DNA of 10,044 bases, taken from the NCBI GenBank assembly GCA_007131525.1, contig SLQK01000174.1, positions 1 through 10,044 on the forward strand, written 5' to 3'. Below are positions 1 to 6,547 of the stretch, piece after piece. The stretch is from Nitriliruptoraceae bacterium (GTDB lineage Bacteria > Actinomycetota > Nitriliruptoria > Nitriliruptorales > Nitriliruptoraceae). The notes below the pieces were generated by a model. That model was not told the DNA's origin and searched no databases. It saw nothing but the letters and a program-made list of their open reading frames with translations. The position numbers were made by a program, and so were the translations under genes. How positions within the stretch are numbered: the stretch's first letter is position 1; every line of letters begins with the position of its first letter.

Positions 1-1
1 C

Positions 2-427
2 CTGCTGGCGGTGGCGATCAACCTGGTCCTGGTCTGGCTCGTGAACGTCGCGCCGGGCTGGGAGGTCCTGCCCTTCCTGACCGAGGACTTCACCCGGGTG
101 GTGGGGTTCGTCAACCTGTCGCTGCTGGTCGGGGCTGCCGTCAACCTGGCGTACGTGGTCGCGGACCCGGCGTGGGCCAAGCGGCTGGGCGACGCCGTCA
201 CGGCGGCGATCGCGCTGGGCGTGCTGCTGCAACTCCTCGCGGTGTTCCCCTTCGACCTCGGTGCGGGCCGGGCTGGCTGGGAGACGGCGCTCAGGACGCT
301 GCTCGCCCTGGCTGCCGTCGGCACGGCGATCGCGATCATCGCCTCCCTCGCACAGCTGCTCAGCTCGGTCATCGACGGGCCCGGGGATCGGTCCCAGCCG
401 TCGTCGGGCGACGCGCCACCAGCATGA
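2..427 (+). CDS. Small four-helix integral membrane protein, 5' end outside window
   Basis: The frame is open from the first complete codon at position 2 to the TGA at 425-427. A GTG at 11 could be a start, but it has no visible Shine-Dalgarno sequence and lies inside the first hydrophobic helix, so the gene most likely begins upstream. About 141 residues are visible. There are four hydrophobic segments, counted from the GTG at 11: roughly 1-14 (incomplete), 32-52, 62-81 and 93-116. Short loops carry a conserved-looking WEVLPFLTEDF stretch after helix 1. The tail of about 20 residues is polar and rich in Pro, Ser and Asp, and is probably cytoplasmic. I do not recognise a functional family; it resembles the many small uncharacterised four-helix proteins of actinobacteria. 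Its last 59 bases overlap the 3' end of the methyltransferase on the other strand. Confidence 0.7.
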   Translation: MLAVAINLVLVWLVNVAPGWEVLPFLTEDFTRVVGFVNLSLLVGAAVNLAYVVADPAWAKRLGDAVTAAIALGVLLQLLAVFPFDLGAGRAGWETALRTLLALAAVGTAIAIIASLAQLLSSVIDGPGDRSQPSSGDAPPA

Positions 428-1145
428 GCTCGTGATCCTCCACCGACGGGGGCTCCAGCCGCCAGTCGCCGGCGCCGCCGGCCCAGACCGCCTCCACCTC
501 GAAGCCGACCGACTCCGCCAGGGTGCGCAGGCCGTCGGGGAGGTGGTAGTGCTCCCGCAGCTCCACCACGCTGCCGTCACCGAGCTCGTAGGGCGAGGTC
601 TCGGTGAGCGTGAGCAGGTCCACTCGTCCCGTGGGTTCCCCGCGCTGCCAGGCGGTCAGGAGCCGCGCTGCGTTCAGCCCGGTCAGGACCAACCGGCCAC
701 CGGGGCGCAGCGTGCGGTGGATCGAGGCGAGCACGGCCCGGTCGTGGTCCAGCGGCTCGACCCCGTCGGCCACCAGGCAGCACGCCCCCTCGCACAGGCA
801 CAGGGCGACGTCGAAGGCACCGAGGTGGTCGGGGAGGTCCCGAGCGTCAGCGACGAGCAGGTCGAGCGCGACACCCGCCGCCGCGGCACGGGCCGCCGCG
901 CGCTCGAGCATCTCGGGTGACAGGTCGACCCCGGTGACCTGGAGCCCGAGGGCGGCCAGCGGCACGGCGTGCCGTCCGGTGCCGCAGCCGACGTCGAGCA
1001 GCCGCTGCCCGGGCTGCAGCTCGAGCAGCGAGGTGAGCAGGGCCACCTCGGCGTCGGTGGCCTTGGTGAAGCCCTCCTCGTCGTACCGCTCGGCTGCCGA
1101 GGCGAAGAACCGCTGCCACCCGGAGGCCCCTGTGCTGCTGCTCAT
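369..1145 (-). CDS. Class I SAM-dependent methyltransferase
   Basis: A 258-residue protein, a normal length for a stand-alone class I (Rossmann-fold) methyltransferase. Motif I, the AdoMet-binding glycine loop, is LLDVGCGTGRHA at residues 49-60. The acidic end of strand beta-2 is VTGVDLSPEML (70-80), motif II is near VADARDLP (98-105), motif IV is FDVALCLCEG (111-120), and LRPGGRLVL (146-154) is the usual post-motif strand. The C-terminal half (EYHLP-like turn, then SVGFEVEAVW) fits the usual last two beta strands. The ATG at 1145 was chosen because GAGGGG lies four bases upstream and because residues before it look non-coding; a GTG directly before it is also possible. The substrate cannot be told from sequence. 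Four cysteines fall within residues 116-123, which is unusual. The gene is divergent from the fructose bisphosphatase gene. Confidence 0.9.
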   Translation of the reverse strand: MSSSTGASGWQRFFASAAERYDEEGFTKATDAEVALLTSLLELQPGQRLLDVGCGTGRHAVPLAALGLQVTGVDLSPEMLERAAARAAAAGVALDLLVADARDLPDHLGAFDVALCLCEGACCLVADGVEPLDHDRAVLASIHRTLRPGGRLVLTGLNAARLLTAWQRGEPTGRVDLLTLTETSPYELGDGSVVELREHYHLPDGLRTLAESVGFEVEAVWAGGAGDWRLEPPSVEDHELMLVARRPTTAGTDPRARR

Positions 1146-1263
1146 CACACCCCTCGCGACGGACGGTGCCGACACTAGGCTGACGGACCCGGCCGTGATG
1201 GTTCGCGACGCGCGAGCGCCCCGTGCCAGCTCGGTGTCGATCCCACCCACCAAGGAGCCCGGC
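1146..1263. promoter_or_regulatory. Divergent intergenic region between methyltransferase and fbp
   Basis: This 118-bp spacer separates two genes transcribed outward, so it should hold a promoter for each. On the plus strand TAGGCT (1176-1181) resembles an actinobacterial sigma-A -10 box (TANNNT type), but no convincing -35 box sits 16-19 bases upstream. On the minus strand the overlapping TAGTGT (1172-1177) is a similar weak candidate. AAGGAG at 1252-1257 is a strong ribosome binding site six bases before the fbp ATG. Promoter positions are inferred; only the ribosome binding site is clear. Confidence 0.35.
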
Positions 1264-2301
1264 ATGAGCACCTTCGATCCCGACCCTCCAGCGCCTGCGG
1301 TCGGTGGGAAGCCGGCGGTGCAGCTGGTGACGATCAAGCGGTTCCTGGCTGACCGCCAGCCGGAGTCCGCCAGCGGCGACCTGACCTCGCTGCTGTACGA
1401 CCTCGCCGTCGCCGGCAAGCTGATCTCCAACAAGACGCGCCGGGCCGGCCTCACCGACATGCTCGGCCGCTCGGGCGTGACCAACGTCCAGGGCGAGGAG
1501 CAGAAGAGCCTGGATGTCTACGCCGATGAGGTGATCGCCGGCCTGCTCGCCCAGGGCGGCCGGGTCAGCGCCCTGGTGTCGGAGGAGCAGCCCGAGGTCA
1601 CCGTCTTCGAGGGCAACGGCCCCTACGTGGTGACCTGCGACCCGCTTGACGGCTCCTCCAACATCGACGCCAACGTCAGCATCGGCACCATCTTCGGGGT
1701 GTTCAAGCAGCACGAGCCGGGGTCGCGTCCCACCGTCGACGACTGGCTCCGGCCGGGCAGTGACCTGGTCGCTGCCGGCTACCTGCTGTACTCCACCTCG
1801 ACGATGCTGGTCTACAGCACCGGCGACGGGGTCCATGCCTTCACCCTCGATCCGGAGGCCGGGGAGTTCCTCCTCACCTGGTCGGACCTGGAGTTCCCGG
1901 CGGACCCGAGCTACTACAGCTTCAACCTGGCGGCATCGAAGCACTGGGAGCGGGGCGTCGAGCGCTTCGTCCACTGGGCCAACCGGGACGACACCCCGAC
2001 CATGTCGCAGCGCTACATCGGCTCGGCGGTGTCGGACTTCCACCGCAACCTGCTGCACGGGGGCATCTTCGCCTACCCGGGCACCGACGACGAGCCGGCC
2101 GGCAAGCTCCGGCTGCTCTACGAGGGCGCACCGCTGGCCTACCTCGCCGAGCAGGCGGGCGGACGTGGCTCCGACGGGCGCACCTCGCTGCTGGAGCTGC
2201 AGCCGGCTGACATCCACCAGCGCACGCCGGTGTTCGTCGGTGCCCTCGAGCTGGTGGAGCGGCTGGAGGAGTTCGTGTCGGCCCCGGGGCAGGACACCTA
2301 G
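1264..2301 (+). CDS. fbp: Class I fructose-1,6-bisphosphatase
   Basis: Hydrolyses fructose 1,6-bisphosphate to fructose 6-phosphate and phosphate, the committed step of gluconeogenesis (also used in the Calvin cycle), in the cytoplasm with Mg2+. The 345-residue product matches the usual 330-350. Family landmarks are all present: the conserved acidic SEEQ (106-109), the metal-binding DPLDGSSNID (126-135), the substrate-binding and active-site segment around RYIGSAVSDFHRNLL (250-264), and KLRLLYEGAPLAYLAEQAGG (281-300), which includes the catalytic-region glutamate. The ATG at 1264 is set by AAGGAG six bases upstream; earlier in-frame codons are not protein-like. Most actinobacteria use the unrelated class II enzyme GlpX, so a class I enzyme here is of some note. 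There is no adjacent Rubisco or phosphoribulokinase, so gluconeogenesis is the simpler role. The TAG stop shares four bases with the stop of the next gene. Confidence 0.97.
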   Translation: MSTFDPDPPAPAVGGKPAVQLVTIKRFLADRQPESASGDLTSLLYDLAVAGKLISNKTRRAGLTDMLGRSGVTNVQGEEQKSLDVYADEVIAGLLAQGGRVSALVSEEQPEVTVFEGNGPYVVTCDPLDGSSNIDANVSIGTIFGVFKQHEPGSRPTVDDWLRPGSDLVAAGYLLYSTSTMLVYSTGDGVHAFTLDPEAGEFLLTWSDLEFPADPSYYSFNLAASKHWERGVERFVHWANRDDTPTMSQRYIGSAVSDFHRNLLHGGIFAYPGTDDEPAGKLRLLYEGAPLAYLAEQAGGRGSDGRTSLLELQPADIHQRTPVFVGALELVERLEEFVSAPGQDT

Positions 2302-2933
2302 CCCGCGGCTCGTTCAGCGCGGTCGCGGAGACCCCGCAGCATGCGCTGCGTCATGACGAAGCTCACCACCGCGACCGGCTCGACCAGGGCGGCCGCGGAG
2401 GGCGTCGTGTAGGCGTACCGTTCCCGGACCAGCAGACGGGTGCCGCCGACGCCCTCCGGCCGCACCACGAAGGCCCACGTGAAGTCGTAGGGTGGTGCCT
2501 GCTGGTCACCGGTGGCGGACACGGCACCGCGCAGCACCAGGGCGTGGTCCGGGTCGACCATCGCGACGCTCAGCGCGACCTCCGGGTGGAGGTGGACCTC
2601 GTCACCGACCTCCAGGTGCTGCCAGTCGGGCACGATCCGGTCGGCGCTGTGGATGTCGCAGCCCACCAGGTTCTCCAGCGCGTCGTAGCTGTAGAAGCCA
2701 CCACGGCCCTGGCCGAGCTGCACCAGCCACGGCCAGACCTGCTCGGGGCTGGCCGCGATAGCGATCCCCCGGGTCGCGGTCAGGTCGGACCGCGGCAGCA
2801 CGTCGTCGCCGGGCAGGGCCATCCCGGCCTCGGCCGGCGTGACGCCCCAGGTCAACAGCCGACCCCGCAGCACCACCACGTAGCCCACCACGACCGCCAC
2901 CAGCGCGGCCAGGCAGCGTCGTCCGCTCCCCAT
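2298..2933 (-). CDS. Membrane-anchored SRPBCC (START/polyketide-cyclase fold) protein
   Basis: A 211-residue protein with a short basic N-terminus (GSGRRC) and one hydrophobic segment (about 8-23), followed by a positively charged stop (RGR). A single SRPBCC domain fills the rest. It shows the pattern WGVTPAEAGMALPGDDVL (29-46), then TRGIAIAASPEQVWPWLVQL (54-73), GRGGFYSYDALENLVGCDIH (76-95), and WQHLEVGDEVHLHP (104-117). These are typical of a widespread actinobacterial family that has no assigned function. SRPBCC folds form a deep pocket for hydrophobic ligands, so lipid or small-molecule binding at the membrane is a reasonable inference. The ATG at 2933 is preceded by GGAGGG with five-base spacing. 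A hydrophobic stretch near the C-terminus (181-194) may be a helix rather than a second membrane span. It converges on fbp and is divergent from the AAA+ gene. Confidence 0.88.
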   Translation of the reverse strand: MGSGRRCLAALVAVVVGYVVVLRGRLLTWGVTPAEAGMALPGDDVLPRSDLTATRGIAIAASPEQVWPWLVQLGQGRGGFYSYDALENLVGCDIHSADRIVPDWQHLEVGDEVHLHPEVALSVAMVDPDHALVLRGAVSATGDQQAPPYDFTWAFVVRPEGVGGTRLLVRERYAYTTPSAAALVEPVAVVSFVMTQRMLRGLRDRAERAAG

Positions 2934-3059
2934 CGACGCCCTCCAAGGCTCGTGGCCACGATCCACCTTAGGGGCCGGGCCCTCAGGGTGGGCTGCTGCG
3001 GTGCCGATGCTCAGGTCGGAGCCGGCCACCCGGCCGCCCACCGACGCCGTGAGGGCACT
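2934..3059. promoter_or_regulatory. Divergent intergenic region between SRPBCC and AAA+ genes
   Basis: A 126-bp spacer between outward-facing genes. On the minus strand TAAGGT (2965-2970) is a TANNNT-type -10 candidate for the SRPBCC gene, about 30 bases before its start; no matching -35 box is evident. An 11-bp dyad, GGGCC-G-GGCCC (2972-2982), lies next to it, but such dyads are common in DNA this GC-rich. On the plus strand GAGGG (3051-3055) is the likely ribosome binding site for the AAA+ gene. No plus-strand promoter is obvious. Confidence 0.35.
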
Positions 3060-3062
3060 GTG
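3051..3062 (+). promoter_or_regulatory. Ribosome binding site choosing the GTG start of the AAA+ gene
   Basis: GAGGG at 3051-3055 lies four bases before the GTG at 3060-3062 but 13 bases before the in-frame ATG at 3069. The spacing favours GTG as the start, which adds three residues (M-T-A) to the ATG version. Confidence 0.5.
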
Positions 3063-4703
3063 ACCGCGATGCTCGACGCCGCCGTCGACCGGTTCGTCGC
3101 GACCGTGACCGACGACCTGGTCTCCGCCGGCCTCCCGACGGGCGAAGCCCGGACCGACGCGGTCGCGGAAGCGGTCGCGCTGACGGCGGCGTTCGTCGAC
3201 GCCGACGTCCACCACAGCGACGGCGAGGTGGCGGCGTTCATCGCCGTGGCCGGCCCGCGCGTGGGCCCCCCGGTCCTCTCCGCGAGCCCGACGGACCTGC
3301 GACGCAGCGGGATGCTGACCGGCGCCCGTGCCCGGCTCGCCCGTCCGTCGGATGTGGCCCGGGCACTGCTGGCGGCCGATCGTCGCGACGACGGCGACCG
3401 CGTGTGGCGCTACCTGCAGGCGGCGGTGGCCCTCGGACACGCCGTCGCGGCCGTCGACCTCGAGCCGTCCCAGGTCGAGCTCGACGCCATCGCGCGGTTC
3501 CGCCAGACCCTGCTGGCCGCGATCCACGAGGCCGGGGTCAGCACCCCCGACGAGCGGCGTCCCGACGGCGGGTTCTTCAGCCCCCAGCCGCCCCCCGACC
3601 GGCCGCCGGCACCACCCCGGCCCCCTACCGCGGGCCACGACGAGCGTGCACCCCACTCCTCCCGCACGGTTCGGTCCGAGCCGGACGGCACCACGGTCAC
3701 GACGACCACCATCACCCACACCGGGCGGGCATCCACCGGCCGGCTCTCCGGCCTCACGGGATCGCTGCTCGAACAGCTGACCGGGCAGGCGCCGATCGAG
3801 CCCGCTCGCGCCGCGGACAGCGCGACGGCTCCGAGCGGGGGTCGGCCACCGGTGCCGGTGGCCGACCCGGAACCCTTGGCCGAGGTCCTCTCCGAGCTCG
3901 ATGCGTTGATCGGTCTCGCCCCCGTGAAGGCCGAGGTGCAGCTGGTCGCCGACCTGCTCACCGTCCAGCGCCTCCGCGAGGACCGGGGGCTCACCAGCGT
4001 GCCCACCTCGCGGCACCTGGTCTTCACGGGGAACCCCGGGACGGGCAAGACCACGGTGGCCCGGCTCGTCGGGCGGATCTACGCGAGCCTGGGTGCGGTC
4101 ACCCGCGGGCACGTCGTGGAGACCGACCGCGCCGGCCTGGTCGCCGGCTACGTCGGCCAGACCGCCGCCAAGGTCACCGAGGTGGTGACCTCGGCCCTTG
4201 ACGGCGTGCTGCTGATCGACGAGGCCTACGCCCTGACCCGCAGCAGCGGTGGCGCCGCCGGTGGCGGCGACTTCGGGCAGGAGGCCGTCGACACCCTGGT
4301 CAAGCTGATGGAGGACCACCGCGACCGGTTGGTGGTCATCGTGGCCGGGTATCCCGAGGAGATGACCGACTTCATCGCCTCCAACCCCGGCCTGTCCTCC
4401 CGTTTCCCCCGGACGATCCACTTCCCCGACTACACGACCGCCGAGCTGCTCGCGATCGCCACCCACCAGGCCGACCGGTCCGGCTACCGCTTCACCGACG
4501 AGGGGCTGTCGGCGCTCCGGGCCCACCTGGACGCCGTGACCCGCGGACGGGGGTTCGGGAACGGCCGGGAGGTCCGCAACCTGTTCGAGGCGACCATGAC
4601 CAGCCACGCCCAGCGCGTCGTCGGCATCGACGCGCCCTGTGACGACGTGCTCACCGAGCTCACCGGTGCCGACGTCGACGCGGCACTGTCCCGAGCCAGC
4701 TGA
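3060..4703 (+). CDS. AAA+ ATPase (CbbX/SpoVK/EccA group) with TerB-like N-terminal domain
   Basis: A 547-residue protein with three parts. Residues 1 to about 160 are helical; DADVHHSDGEVAAF (48-61, acidic D54 and E56) resembles the repeated acidic helix motif of TerB-like domains. Residues about 165-275 are a disordered linker rich in Pro, Ser and Thr, with a threonine run near 211-222. From about 280 a single AAA+ domain begins: LDALIGLAPVKAEV, Walker A GNPGTGKT (324-331), Walker B LLIDEAYAL (D387, E388), sensor 1 region VIVAGYPEEM (near 424-432), arginine-finger segment SRFPR (R448, R451) and sensor 2 GNGREVR (500-506). ATP-driven remodelling of a partner protein is expected for the family. 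CbbX itself lacks such an N-terminal half and no Rubisco is nearby; EccA has TPR repeats instead and no ESX genes are visible. The partner is unknown. It probably forms hexamers, as known for relatives. Confidence 0.9.
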   Translation: MTAMLDAAVDRFVATVTDDLVSAGLPTGEARTDAVAEAVALTAAFVDADVHHSDGEVAAFIAVAGPRVGPPVLSASPTDLRRSGMLTGARARLARPSDVARALLAADRRDDGDRVWRYLQAAVALGHAVAAVDLEPSQVELDAIARFRQTLLAAIHEAGVSTPDERRPDGGFFSPQPPPDRPPAPPRPPTAGHDERAPHSSRTVRSEPDGTTVTTTTITHTGRASTGRLSGLTGSLLEQLTGQAPIEPARAADSATAPSGGRPPVPVADPEPLAEVLSELDALIGLAPVKAEVQLVADLLTVQRLREDRGLTSVPTSRHLVFTGNPGTGKTTVARLVGRIYASLGAVTRGHVVETDRAGLVAGYVGQTAAKVTEVVTSALDGVLLIDEAYALTRSSGGAAGGGDFGQEAVDTLVKLMEDHRDRLVVIVAGYPEEMTDFIASNPGLSSRFPRTIHFPDYTTAELLAIATHQADRSGYRFTDEGLSALRAHLDAVTRGRGFGNGREVRNLFEATMTSHAQRVVGIDAPCDDVLTELTGADVDAALSRAS

Positions 4704-4717
4704 GGATCCGCAGGGAC

Positions 4718-5245
4718 TCAGAGGTCGAGGTTGGGGAGCTCGCGGGGGATCTGCAGGGCGGCGAGGTGGCAGGAGTCCAGCTCGAGCTGACTCCAGGGGC
4801 CGGGTACGGCCAGTTCCGCCAGGGCACCGGTGGGGAACCCGCGGGTGAGCAGGTCCAGCGCCGCCGGCTCCCCGGTGGGCGCCAGGTCGTGCACGAGTCG
4901 CTCCAGCCCGGGGTTGTGCCCGATGACCATCACGCCCGCGACGTCATCGCCCACCAGCTGACACCGCTCGAACCAGGTCTGGCCGCCGGCGCCGTAGAGC
5001 TCATCATCGATGATGACCCGGGCGTGCTCGGGCAACGCGGCACGGACCCCCTCGAGCGTGGCGACGGTCCGCACGGCCGAGGAGCACAGGACCACCTCGA
5101 TGTCGGGTGCACGGTCCTCGAGCGCCCGCCGCAGTGGGGGCAGGGCGTCGCGCCCACGGCCCGAGAGGGGCCGCTGATGGTCGGACAGCCCGCTGCGCTG
5201 CCAGGACGACGTCGCGTGCCTGAGGACGAACAGGCGGCGGTCCAT
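4718..5245 (-). CDS. sixA: SixA-like phosphohistidine phosphatase (histidine phosphatase superfamily)
   Basis: A 175-residue cytoplasmic phosphatase of the histidine phosphatase superfamily, SixA branch, which removes phosphate from phosphohistidine or small phosphorylated substrates. The catalytic motif is LRHATSSW (8-15), with H10 as the phospho-accepting histidine and R9 beside it; the branch normally has RHxKS/RHAxS here. Next come DHQRPLSGRG (22-31), SSAVRT (55-60, phosphate-binding arginine R59) and VIGHNPGLE (107-115, second catalytic H110). The ATG at 5245 has GGGAG five bases upstream, inside the end of the amidohydrolase gene. The amidohydrolase TGA and this ATG are one base apart (TGACATG), so translation is probably coupled. 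It converges on the AAA+ gene with 14 bp between stops and no strong terminator. SixA is the best name, but whether a protein or a small molecule is the substrate is unknown. Confidence 0.88.
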   Translation of the reverse strand: MDRRLFVLRHATSSWQRSGLSDHQRPLSGRGRDALPPLRRALEDRAPDIEVVLCSSAVRTVATLEGVRAALPEHARVIIDDELYGAGGQTWFERCQLVGDDVAGVMVIGHNPGLERLVHDLAPTGEPAALDLLTRGFPTGALAELAVPGPWSQLELDSCHLAALQIPRELPNLDL

Positions 5246-5246
5246 G

Positions 5247-6488
5247 TCAGCTCCCGTCGACGACGCGGATGCCATGCTTCCACACCCCGGTGACGTTGGC
5301 TGGCTCGGCCAGCACCCCGACGTCGGTGCTGGGGTCACCACGCACCGTGAGGACGTCGGCGTCGAAGCCCGCGGCCAGCTGCCCCGTCCGCGGTGCGCGA
5401 GGTCCCAGCGACAGCGGGCCGTTGGCGGTCGCAGCCTCGATGGCCTCGAGCGGGGTGAGCCCGGACTCGACGAGCAGTCCGAGCTCATGGCCGTGCCGCC
5501 CCCAGGCGTCGGGTGCGCCGGGTGTCGAGATGGCGATGTCGGTCCCCATGGCGATCGTGACCCCGTGCTCGTGGGCCAGCGCCACGGCATCACGGTGCAC
5601 GGCTTCGGTGGCCAGCAGCTTCTGCCACATCGCATCGGTGAGCGGTCCCTGGCCGGCGGCGGCCAGGTCGGACACGATCAGGCGGGTCGGGACGAGGATC
5701 ACGCCGTGCTCGACCATGGCCGCGCAGACCTCCTCGTCGAGGTAGGTCCCGTGCTCGATCGAGCCCACGCCGGCCTCGATCGCGGCCAGCATCCCGGGCT
5801 TGCCGTGGCAGTGGGCCATCACGGCGCGCTCAGCCATCGCGGCCACCTCGACGATCGCCCGCAACTCGGCGTCGGTGAACTGCTGGTGGATCGGGTGGTC
5901 CCGCTCCGACAGCACCCCACCCGAGGCGCACACCTTGATGACGTCCGCTCCGATCCGCAGCTGCTCCCGGACAGCGGTCATGCAGGCGTCGACCCCGTCG
6001 CAGACGCGCAGGGTGCCGTCGTGGGCGGCCAGGTCGTGGAACCACTGCAGCGGGAGGTCGTGGAGGTCGGCGTGGCCGCCGGTGGGCGACAGGATCGCCC
6101 CAGCGCCGTAGACGTGGGGCCCCGGGATGCTCCCCTCGCGGACGACCCGACCGAGCAGGACGCCCATGCCGCCGGCGTCACGGATCGAGGTCACCCCCGC
6201 CCTGAGGGCACGTTCCAGGTCCTTGGTCGCCCGTGCGGCACGGACCGCGATCGGCACCTCGTAGAGCCCGGTCAGCGCCATGCGCTGCAGGCCCACCAGA
6301 TGGGTGTGGCAGTCCCACATGCCCGGCATCACCGTGTCGGCACGGACCACCTCGGCGTCCGGCGGATCAGGCGCGGCGTCGGCCGGCCCTGCATAGGTGA
6401 CGGTGGTGCCCTCGATGACGACGGCCGCGTCGGCGATGGGCGCACCGCGGCCGGGGAGCAGGCGGTCGGCGAGGATGCGGGTGGTGAT
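5247..6488 (-). CDS. Metal-dependent amidohydrolase (imidazolonepropionase-related, Xaa-Pro/Xaa-Arg dipeptidase-like), proposed ATC start
   Basis: A binuclear metal hydrolase of the amidohydrolase superfamily. With the proposed start it has 413 residues, normal for the family. Metal ligands are H61 and H63 in DCHTHL, the probable carbamylated K185 in ADVIKVCASGGV, H226/H228 in AHCHG, H246 in IEHGTYL and D317 in MGTD. The order and spacing match the group that includes prolidase-like and Xaa-Arg/Lys dipeptidases, so cleavage of a peptide or cyclic amide is likely, but the substrate is not fixed. The beta-sandwich N-terminus (ITTRILADRLLPGRG, then DAAVVIEGTTVTYAGPA) is clearly coded upstream of the first GTG (6350). 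No ATG, GTG or TTG exists in frame between 6351 and the upstream stop at 6564-6566. An ATC at 6486-6488 follows GGAG by eight bases, so I place the start there. The C-terminal ATANGPLSLG and GFDADVLTVRGDP are typical of the family. Confidence 0.88.
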   Translation of the reverse strand: MTTRILADRLLPGRGAPIADAAVVIEGTTVTYAGPADAAPDPPDAEVVRADTVMPGMWDCHTHLVGLQRMALTGLYEVPIAVRAARATKDLERALRAGVTSIRDAGGMGVLLGRVVREGSIPGPHVYGAGAILSPTGGHADLHDLPLQWFHDLAAHDGTLRVCDGVDACMTAVREQLRIGADVIKVCASGGVLSERDHPIHQQFTDAELRAIVEVAAMAERAVMAHCHGKPGMLAAIEAGVGSIEHGTYLDEEVCAAMVEHGVILVPTRLIVSDLAAAGQGPLTDAMWQKLLATEAVHRDAVALAHEHGVTIAMGTDIAISTPGAPDAWGRHGHELGLLVESGLTPLEAIEAATANGPLSLGPRAPRTGQLAAGFDADVLTVRGDPSTDVGVLAEPANVTGVWKHGIRVVDGS

Positions 6489-6496
6489 GAGGGCGG

Positions 6497-6547
6497 CTCC
6501 GGGTCCGGGACCCTGGAATCTAGGCCGATGGCTCCGCGCGGCGTCAG
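6497..6547 (-). promoter_or_regulatory. Candidate promoter, dyad and ribosome binding site for the amidohydrolase gene
   Basis: Read on the minus strand: CTGACG (6542-6547, overlapping the TGA of the deacetylase gene) could be a -35 box. Nineteen bases later TAGATT (6517-6522) is a good TANNNT -10 box. A perfect 13-base dyad GGGTCC-G-GGACCC (6501-6513) sits at the expected transcription start, where a repressor site or a short 5' hairpin would be placed. GGAG (6497-6500) is eight bases before the proposed ATC start. The dyad could instead be part of a weak terminator for the deacetylase gene. All of this is inferred from pattern and position. Confidence 0.35.

Noticed and set aside
604..1263. 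N-terminal extension of fbp back to 604, and of the methyltransferase up to 1484
   Set aside because: The extra residues lie antisense to the neighbouring gene, and both genes have clear ribosome binding sites at the shorter starts (1264 and 1145).
847..2217. Long open frame on the minus strand opposite fbp
   Set aside because: It is antisense to a textbook class I fructose bisphosphatase, and its translation has no recognisable domain.
2972..2982. GGGCC-G-GGCCC dyad in the SRPBCC/AAA+ spacer as an operator
   Set aside because: Short GC-only dyads are expected often by chance at this base composition, and nothing else supports a regulator site.
2298..4607. A 769-codon open frame on the minus strand covering the SRPBCC gene and the antisense of the AAA+ gene
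   Set aside because: Only the last 211 codons look like protein. The rest is low-complexity Gly/Arg/Val/Asp-rich translation opposite a clear AAA+ gene, caused by GC-rich third positions.
3060..4703. AAA+ gene as the Rubisco activase CbbX paired with fbp in a Calvin-cycle cluster
   Set aside because: CbbX is about 300 residues without a TerB-like half and linker; no Rubisco or phosphoribulokinase gene is present; and an unrelated gene lies between the two.
4700..4721. CTGAG...CTCAG inverted repeat between the AAA+ and SixA stops as a bidirectional terminator
   Set aside because: A five-base stem with a 12-base loop and no T-run is too weak to call.
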